Of a stretch of 10,250 nt of DNA, positions 5,751 to 10,250 are shown piece after piece. The notes beneath the pieces were generated by a model. The model searched no databases and was not told the origin of the DNA. It was given only the letters and a program-made list of their open reading frames with translations. Source of the DNA: Candidatus Sulfopaludibacter sp. SbA3 (GTDB taxonomy: Bacteria; Acidobacteriota; Terriglobia; 2-12-FULL-54-10); NCBI GenBank assembly GCA_945865705.1, contig CAMBEY010000086.1, positions 1 to 10,250 of the forward strand, written 5' to 3'. How positions within the stretch are numbered: the first letter of the stretch is position 1; each line of letters opens with the position of its first letter. Position numbers and translations under genes: made by a program.

Positions 5751-6569
5751 CTAACGGCTGGCGGTGATCTCCGGGGCTTCGCGGCGGCGATCGCCGACGG
5801 GACCTTCCGGCTTCAGATAGTGTGTCGTCAGTCCATCCTGCAAAATCTTCAGCGCCGCAGCCGGATCGTCGGCGAACTGGAACAGGTCCATGTCCTCCGG
5901 GCTGATGGTCCCGTGGCGGATGAGCGCCTTGAAGTTGATCACCTCGTTCCAGAACTCCGAGCCATACAGGACGACGATGATCTTCTTGTTCAGCTTCTGC
6001 GTCTGGACGAGCGTAAGGATCTCCATCAACTCATCCATCGTGCCGAAGCCGCCGGGAAAGATGACCAGTCCCTTGGCCAGATAGGCAAACCAGAACTTGC
6101 GCATGAAGAAGTAGTGGAAGTGGAAAGAGAGGTCGGGAGTGATGAAAGGATTCGGAAACTGCTCGAATGGCAGTCCGATGTTCAGGCCCACGGATTTTCC
6201 ACCAGCATCGAGCGCCCCGCGATTCGCGGCTTCCATGATGCCTGGCCCGCCACCCGAGCAGACCACGAAGCGGCGCGTGGTGTCCTGCAACGCGTTCGAC
6301 CATTCCGTTACCAGGCGCGCGAGTTCGCGGGCATCGCGGTAGTAACGGCCCAGCGGGCCACTCTCTTCGATACGCGCCGAGCCGAAGAAGACCACCGTAT
6401 CGCGAACTTTCTCGCGGCGGAAGTTGGCGTAGGGCTGCAAGTACTCGGAGAGAATGCGAACGACACGTGCATCGGGACTGTTCAGAAACTGATCGTCCTG
6501 ATAGGCCAGCGGCTTCTGCACGCCGCTCGATTCCGGGTCGATTAGTCCAGCATCCGCAGTATCCTTCAT
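5751..6569 (-). CDS. LOG family protein (putative cytokinin/nucleotide 5'-monophosphate phosphoribohydrolase)
   Basis: This 272-residue Rossmann-type protein belongs to the LOG (TIGR00730, formerly 'lysine decarboxylase') family. LOG enzymes cleave ribose 5-phosphate from nucleoside monophosphates, including N6-modified adenine nucleotides, in the cytoplasm. The phosphate/ribose-binding signatures are SGGGPGIMEA at 105-114 and PGGFGTMDE at 172-180, with M156-R157-K158 supplying the family's active-site Arg. The N-terminal ~50 residues precede the fold, so this is the longer bacterial type. GAGGAGGG on the minus strand (6584-6577) lies seven bases before the ATG at 6569, which fixes the start. 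It lies 48 bp downstream of the DHS-like gene on the same strand and is probably co-transcribed. The actual nucleotide substrate cannot be told from sequence; cytokinin production is only one option. Confidence 0.88.
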   Translation of the reverse strand: MKDTADAGLIDPESSGVQKPLAYQDDQFLNSPDARVVRILSEYLQPYANFRREKVRDTVVFFGSARIEESGPLGRYYRDARELARLVTEWSNALQDTTRRFVVCSGGGPGIMEAANRGALDAGGKSVGLNIGLPFEQFPNPFITPDLSFHFHYFFMRKFWFAYLAKGLVIFPGGFGTMDELMEILTLVQTQKLNKKIIVVLYGSEFWNEVINFKALIRHGTISPEDMDLFQFADDPAAALKILQDGLTTHYLKPEGPVGDRRREAPEITASR

Positions 6570-6617
6570 TCAGGTTCCCTCCTCTGGCATATCGAAGACT
6601 GCAAATGAAGCTGACGA

Positions 6618-7670
6618 CTAGCGCGCCGGCACCGCCTCCAGAATCTGATTGCCCTGCCGCGCCGCGCGACTGCGCCATCCGCCTTTGTGGTAAGCATAGC
6701 CCACGATGAGCGGCGTAGCGATGGTCGCTTCGCAATAGACCATCTGCTCGTAGGCCGTGTCTACTTTGCCCCAGCTATTTGCCTCTTTCAGCGTGGAGCC
6801 GGAGAGAGCGCCGTCGCGCACATCGGCGACGGTGATCTGCACGGCGTACTTGTGCATGGTGGCTTCTGCGCCGAGTATGTCGGCCGCGACGGTGATGTCC
6901 TGCGCGAAGTTCTTAGGCACGCCGCCGCCGATCATGAACAGGCCGGTCTCTTTCTGCGAAATCTTGAAGCGGGTGATCTCGAGGAAGTCCTTCACGCTGT
7001 CGATGGAGACGCGCGGGCGGTCGCCGCGCTCGGCCTGATGCGCCACCAGCCCGAAGCCCGCAGAGCAATCGCTGAACGCGGGGCAGAAGATCGGCACCTG
7101 CTTTTTGTAGGCTTCGTAGACAATGCTGTCGGGCGTCTTGCAGCCATGCTTTTCGAGATACGCCCCCATGGCGATGATGAACTCGCGCGAAGAATAGGCG
7201 CGCGGCTCGAGCGCGTCGGCAATTTGCTTCGTCGTGTCGTCGCAGATGCGCAACTCTTCCTCGTCGATCAACGTGTCGTAGATGCGGTCGATCCCGTGAT
7301 CGAGCAGCATGGTGTCCTCCGTGCCCGCCTTCAGCCGCTCGTCGGCGACGTAGTGGCGGAAGCCGAGGGCCTCGAAGAAATCCTGATCAACGATGTTGGC
7401 GCCGGTGGAGACAATGGCGTCCACCATGTTGTTGCGGATCATCTCGACGAAAACTTTCTTGAGTCCCGCGTTGATGAGCGAGCCGGCCAGGCACAGGATC
7501 ACCGCGCAATCCTGATCGCGCAACATGCGGTCGTAGATGCTGGCAGCACGGGCCAAGTCGCGCGACGAGTACGACATCTTGCTCATCGCCTCCACCAGCG
7601 GAATTACGTTGTGCTGCGTGATGTCTACATGTTCGATGGTCGTGGCGAGCAATTCTTTCTTAGTCGGCAT
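6618..7670 (-). CDS. deoxyhypusine-synthase-like protein (bacterial polyamine / homospermidine synthase type)
   Basis: This 350-residue protein belongs to the deoxyhypusine synthase family, NAD-dependent enzymes that transfer an aminobutyl group from spermidine through a Lys imine. The catalytic Lys is K302 in E296-ANSWGK-302, matching the EAVSWGK motif of human DHS (K329). The NAD-site features STGAN (88-92) and IGGGVPK (247-253) are present. The residue after GGGVPK is Asn (N254), where eukaryotic enzymes have an active-site His. Bacteria lack eIF5A, so hypusine formation is excluded. Bacterial homologues are generally taken to make homospermidine or related polyamines. The start at 7670 is chosen because GGGAGGA on the minus strand (7682-7676) lies five bases upstream; the frame continues 18 codons further but without an RBS. 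It is the first gene of a likely operon with the LOG gene and faces the propeller gene across a shared regulatory region. Confidence 0.85.
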   Translation of the reverse strand: MPTKKELLATTIEHVDITQHNVIPLVEAMSKMSYSSRDLARAASIYDRMLRDQDCAVILCLAGSLINAGLKKVFVEMIRNNMVDAIVSTGANIVDQDFFEALGFRHYVADERLKAGTEDTMLLDHGIDRIYDTLIDEEELRICDDTTKQIADALEPRAYSSREFIIAMGAYLEKHGCKTPDSIVYEAYKKQVPIFCPAFSDCSAGFGLVAHQAERGDRPRVSIDSVKDFLEITRFKISQKETGLFMIGGGVPKNFAQDITVAADILGAEATMHKYAVQITVADVRDGALSGSTLKEANSWGKVDTAYEQMVYCEATIATPLIVGYAYHKGGWRSRAARQGNQILEAVPAR

Positions 7671-7782
7671 TGGAGTCCTCCCGTGCTGCAAACAATGGAT
7701 GAAAAGTAATCTCCATAATGCCATGAACTGCGCTCAGCGAGAGGCCAACTTTTGCGATCCCCGGCTTTTCACGCCAACCAAA

Positions 7783-7848
7783 TTCACGATGGCTTCACAT
7801 TGCGTTCACGCCAACTTCGTACCAACTTCGTACCAACTTGGCAATTGA
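7783..7848 (+). promoter_or_regulatory. array of six phased 11-bp direct repeats, PhoB/OmpR-type operator candidate
   Basis: Six consecutive 11-mers all begin with TTC or TTG: TTCACGATGGC, TTCACATTGCG, TTCACGCCAAC, TTCGTACCAAC, TTCGTACCAAC, TTGGCAATTGA. A further TTCACGCCAAC lies at 7768-7778, out of phase by four bases. Head-to-tail repeats with an 11-bp period are the binding pattern of winged-helix response regulators such as PhoB, PhoP and OmpR. The array ends inside a candidate -35 element, the geometry used by PhoB-type activators. It also sits about 110 bp upstream of the divergent DHS-like gene. The repeat pattern is visible directly; the regulator is inferred. Confidence 0.5.
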
Positions 7849-7874
7849 CGCGCACGGCCCCAAGCGGCGAGAAT
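7845..7874 (+). promoter_or_regulatory. candidate sigma-70 promoter for the propeller gene
   Basis: TTGACG (7845-7850) and GAGAAT (7869-7874) are separated by 18 bases. The -35 matches consensus at five of six positions and the -10 at four of six. Transcription would begin near 7881 and give a leader of about 60 bases to the ATG at 7941. The 11-bp repeat array overlaps the -35 by four bases. A weak -10 is typical of activator-dependent promoters. Confidence 0.4.
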
Positions 7875-7887
7875 GTTGAGAGAAGCA

Positions 7888-7944
7888 ATGCTTTCAGAGA
7901 TGTGTTTCTTACTTCGTTATTTTCATGGGGGTCATCCCGTATGA
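7888..7944 (+). CDS. possible 18-codon leader peptide overlapping the propeller start (ATGA)
   Basis: An ATG at 7888 opens an 18-residue frame, MLSEMCFLLRYFHGGHPV. Its TGA stop at 7942-7944 overlaps the propeller ATG at 7941 as ATGA, the classic arrangement for translational coupling. An in-frame ATG at 7873 would give 23 residues but lies upstream of the predicted transcription start. AGAGAAG precedes 7888 at only about three bases. No conserved peptide is recognised, and the frame could be chance. Confidence 0.25.
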   Translation: MLSEMCFLLRYFHGGHPV

Positions 7945-9392
7945 GCTATAAAGGAACCAACAGCCGACTCAGCAGGATTCTTCCACTCGCTGGGGGAATC
8001 GTAGTCCTGGCAATTGCAATACTTTGGACCGGCCCCTCCGAGTCGGATCAACTGACGCATTCATCGCTGATGGCGGGCCTTGCGCCAAGCGGGCAGGCGC
8101 GGCTGGTAAAGGCAACTCCGTTCGCCGAGCCTCTCGCTGAAAACGGCGCGCCGATGTGCGAGTGGCAACCGGCCAGCAGTGAAGACACGCTCGTCGCCAT
8201 GTTGCAGCAGCGGCAGGAAGCGCGCGGCGCGGCGGTTACCGCGCGTCAGGCGATCAATCGCGGCGACCTGAAGCCCGTGCGCATGATCAAAGATCCCTAC
8301 GCCGCCTTCAGCGCCGTGGCCGTGGATCCCATCAACAACGAAGTGGTGATGACCGACGAAAACCTCTTCCAGATTCTGGTCTATGACCGCCTGGCCAACA
8401 CTCCGCCGAACGCGAAGATGACCGAGCCGAAGCGCATCATCAGCGGCGAGAAGACCAAGATCGAGTTTCAATGCGGTCTGTATATCGACCCGAAGAACGG
8501 CGACATCTACGCGGTCAACAACGATACGGTGGATACGCTGGTGATCTTCTCGCGGCAGGCCAAGGGCGACGTTCCCGCCGACCGCGAACTGCGCACGCCA
8601 CACGGGACGTTCGGTGTCGCCGTGGATGAAGCCGCCGAAGAGATGTACCTGAGCACTCAGCACGACAACACGGTAACGGTATTCAAGAAATACGCGACCG
8701 GCGAAGAGTCGCCCATCCGCCTGCTGCAAGGCGACAAAACGCAGCTAGCCGATCCGCACGGGCTGGCTATCGACGTTAAGAGCAACCTGATGTTCGTCAG
8801 CAACCACGGCAGCTTCCACCAGAAAGAGGTTGGCGGCGCGGCATCAGTAACCTACATTGGCGGCCTGGCCTCGAACTCCGCCGCGGCGAAGAAGAACTGG
8901 CCGGTGGGCGCGCAGGCCGCTGGATCGGGAAAGTCCCTTCCACCATCGATCACCATTTATTCGCTGAAGGCCAGTGGCGACACGCCGCCCTTGCGTGTGA
9001 TTCAGGGACCGAAAACGCAGATGAACTGGCCGACCGGCTTAGCATCCGACGACGCTAAGGGCGAGATATATGTCGCCAATGACATGGGCAATTCGATCCT
9101 GGTCTTTAACAATACCGACTCGGGCGATGTCGCGCCGAAGCGCGTGCTGACCGGCCCCAAGACGATGATCAAGAACCCCACCGGGCTGTGGCTGGATCAC
9201 AAGAACAATGAACTGTGGGTCGCCAACTTCGGCAACCATGCGGCGACCGTGTATCCCATCGGCGCGGCGGGAGACACTGCGCCGCTTCGCATGATCCGCA
9301 GCGGCCCGATGGATGAGCCCTCGCTGGGCATTGGCAATCCGCATCCAGTCGCCTATGACACAAAACGCGAAGAGATTCTGGTTCCCAACTGA
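7941..9392 (+). CDS. membrane-anchored/secreted beta-propeller (NHL/YVTN-like) protein, N-terminal part ending at an in-frame TGA
   Basis: This 483-codon frame begins with a short basic N-terminus and a hydrophobic stretch at about residues 13-30 (ILPLAGGIVVLAIAILW). That is a signal anchor or uncleaved signal peptide, so the rest is exported. The body has six complete ~45-residue repeats and half of a seventh. Each unit has the pattern P-x-R-x-I-x-G-P-x-T, then P-x-G-L-A-x-D, then E-I-x-V-A-N, then I-x-V-F, as in NHL/YVTN-like beta-propellers. Repeat 4 carries a long Gly/Ala-rich insertion. The ATG at 7941 is favoured by GGGGG at 7927-7931 and by the signal anchor. The frame stops at TGA 9390-9392 after REEILVPN, in the middle of the seventh blade, and continues in the same frame afterwards. 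I read this as the 5' part of one 754-codon gene. The function is unknown; such propellers are often extracellular binding proteins. Confidence 0.75.
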   Translation: MSYKGTNSRLSRILPLAGGIVVLAIAILWTGPSESDQLTHSSLMAGLAPSGQARLVKATPFAEPLAENGAPMCEWQPASSEDTLVAMLQQRQEARGAAVTARQAINRGDLKPVRMIKDPYAAFSAVAVDPINNEVVMTDENLFQILVYDRLANTPPNAKMTEPKRIISGEKTKIEFQCGLYIDPKNGDIYAVNNDTVDTLVIFSRQAKGDVPADRELRTPHGTFGVAVDEAAEEMYLSTQHDNTVTVFKKYATGEESPIRLLQGDKTQLADPHGLAIDVKSNLMFVSNHGSFHQKEVGGAASVTYIGGLASNSAAAKKNWPVGAQAAGSGKSLPPSITIYSLKASGDTPPLRVIQGPKTQMNWPTGLASDDAKGEIYVANDMGNSILVFNNTDSGDVAPKRVLTGPKTMIKNPTGLWLDHKNNELWVANFGNHAATVYPIGAAGDTAPLRMIRSGPMDEPSLGIGNPHPVAYDTKREEILVPN

Positions 9393-10205
9393 GTGGCGCA
9401 TCCGCAGATTGCGACGTTCCCCAGGTTGGCGAACATGAACACCAAGGCATCCCGCAAGCTTGAAGGTCAGAAGACGCTGCTCGGACGCACCATGCACTCC
9501 ATCGCTTACAACGACCAGCGCGATGAATTCACCGTGCCGCAACCGTTTGCTCAGGCGCTGCTGACGTTCCGCGGCGGAGCCAATGGCGAAGAGGCTCCCA
9601 TCCGCGTGATTCAGGGACCGAAGACGCAGCTCGTGGAGCCGGATCGTCTGGCATTGGACATTATCAATGATGAGTTCTTCGTGCCGCTGGACACGGTGAA
9701 GCGCATCACGGTCTACCGAGCCAGCGCCAACGGCGACGTGGCTCCATTGCGAGCGATTGAAGGACCGGACACCACCATCGGCGCGGAAGCGCTTGCGGTG
9801 GACAATGTGCATAATTTATTGATCGCAGCAGGAGTGGGAGCCGAAGGTTTGCGATTCCGCATCTTCGACCGCAAGGCCGAGGGTAACGCCAAGCCGTTGC
9901 GCATCATCGGCGGCAAGAACAGCATGTTCAGCCGGCTGGGCGGCCCCATTGCCGTCCATGCGCCGAAGGGGTGGATACTCGCCACGGTGCGCGGTCCCGG
10001 CGCGCTGGCCTCTGACGAAGCGTTCCTGGGAATATGGAGCGTTAATGACGAGGGTGATGTTCCGCCACGCTGGACCGTGGGCGGCCCGCACGGCGTATTC
10101 CGCATGCCGCGCGGCATCGCACTCGACGTGAAGAACAAAACCATCATCGCCAGCGACAAGCGCCTGAACGCGGTGCTATCGTTCCACTTCCCGGAGATGT
10201 TTTAG
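9393..10205 (+). pseudogene. C-terminal part of the same beta-propeller gene, in frame after the TGA
   Basis: This 270-codon continuation has no break of frame. It opens with VAHPQIATFPR, the missing outer strands of blade 7, then holds five full repeats (for example PIRVIQGPKTQL and PLRAIEGPDTTI) and ends with LSFHFPEMF and TAG. Together with the upstream part this makes twelve blades, or two six-bladed propellers. It has no signal peptide of its own. Neither the GTG directly after the TGA nor the ATG at 9435 has a recognisable ribosome-binding site, so independent translation is unlikely. The reading frame carries no other stop or frameshift. That fits a recent nonsense mutation, a sequencing or assembly error, or readthrough of the TGA. 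Labelled pseudogene for its interruption only; function may be retained if the stop is not real. Confidence 0.6.
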
Positions 10206-10250
10206 GCTTTGACAGAGCCGGGACCGTCAGGGAGCGGACCCGTCTGACGG
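10206..10250. terminator. hairpin after the propeller gene, possibly truncated by the window end
   Basis: CCGTCAG at 10224-10230 and CTGACGG at 10244-10250 form a 7-bp stem with a 13-base loop. The preceding GAGCCGGGA could extend the stem if the sequence beyond the window continues with the complement. No T-run is visible before the window ends, so this is either an intrinsic terminator or an intergenic palindromic repeat. Confidence 0.4.

Noticed and set aside
6687..7709. Long open frame antisense to the DHS-like gene (and a similar one at 5820-6545 over the LOG gene)
   Set aside because: Both mirror well-conserved enzymes, have no recognisable motif or RBS, and arise from high GC at third positions.
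7752..7940. Upstream extension of the propeller frame
   Set aside because: It would place the start inside the repeat array and ahead of the promoter, and would bury the signal anchor 75 residues in.
9390..9392. Genetic-code reassignment of TGA to Trp or Gly
   Set aside because: The other genes use TGG for Trp throughout and contain no in-frame TGA; one codon cannot support a code change in a high-GC genome.
9390..9428. TGA as a selenocysteine codon
   Set aside because: Only a weak 4-bp CGCA/TGCG stem lies just downstream, with no convincing bacterial SECIS. Beta-propeller blades of this type have no known Sec site, and no selenocysteine genes are in view.

Overview
This is a high-GC, gene-dense bacterial window. 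The amino-acid style of the proteins, the decayed heptanucleotide tracts and the REP/RAYT element suggest a soil or sediment bacterium, most plausibly Acidobacteriota. That placement is an inference; there is no rRNA or other taxonomic marker here.

Layout. (1) Positions 55-3109 encode the [2Fe-2S] subunit and the molybdopterin subunit of a xanthine-oxidase-family enzyme. Their order and motifs are those of 4-hydroxybenzoyl-CoA reductase (HcrC, HcrA). (2) Positions 3109-4485 interrupt this operon. They hold a decayed 7-bp repeat tract, a 6-bp repeat tract, and a REP-associated tyrosine transposase (RAYT) bracketed by three hairpins on each side in mirror order (A-B-C / C'-B'-A'). A lower-GC GIY-YIG nuclease gene follows. 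(3) Positions 4502-5542 encode the FAD subunit (HcrB). It carries the four-cysteine insertion that binds the extra [4Fe-4S] cluster unique to 4-hydroxybenzoyl-CoA reductase. (4) Positions 5543-5750 are a repeat-bearing convergent intergenic region. (5) On the minus strand, a deoxyhypusine-synthase-like gene (7670-6618) is followed by a LOG-family nucleotide phosphoribohydrolase gene (6569-5751). (6) Positions 7671-7940 form a divergent regulatory region with six phased 11-bp direct repeats abutting a sigma-70-like promoter. (7) Positions 7941-10205 encode a membrane-anchored or secreted twelve-repeat beta-propeller protein, split at codon 484 by an in-frame TGA.

How the genes work together. 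The three Hcr-like subunits would form one cytoplasmic alpha-beta-gamma molybdo-flavo-iron-sulfur enzyme that removes the phenolic hydroxyl of an aryl-CoA substrate. The alpha subunit has Gln where the family has its active-site Glu, so the exact reaction is open. The nuclease/transposase block is foreign to that pathway. The DHS-like and LOG genes look like a two-gene operon of polyamine and nucleotide metabolism.

The items most worth a second look are the mirror-symmetric REP/RAYT element whose right arm is translated as the transposase C-terminus, the in-frame TGA inside a propeller blade, the PhoB/OmpR-like 11-bp repeat array, and the Glu-to-Gln change in the Mo subunit.
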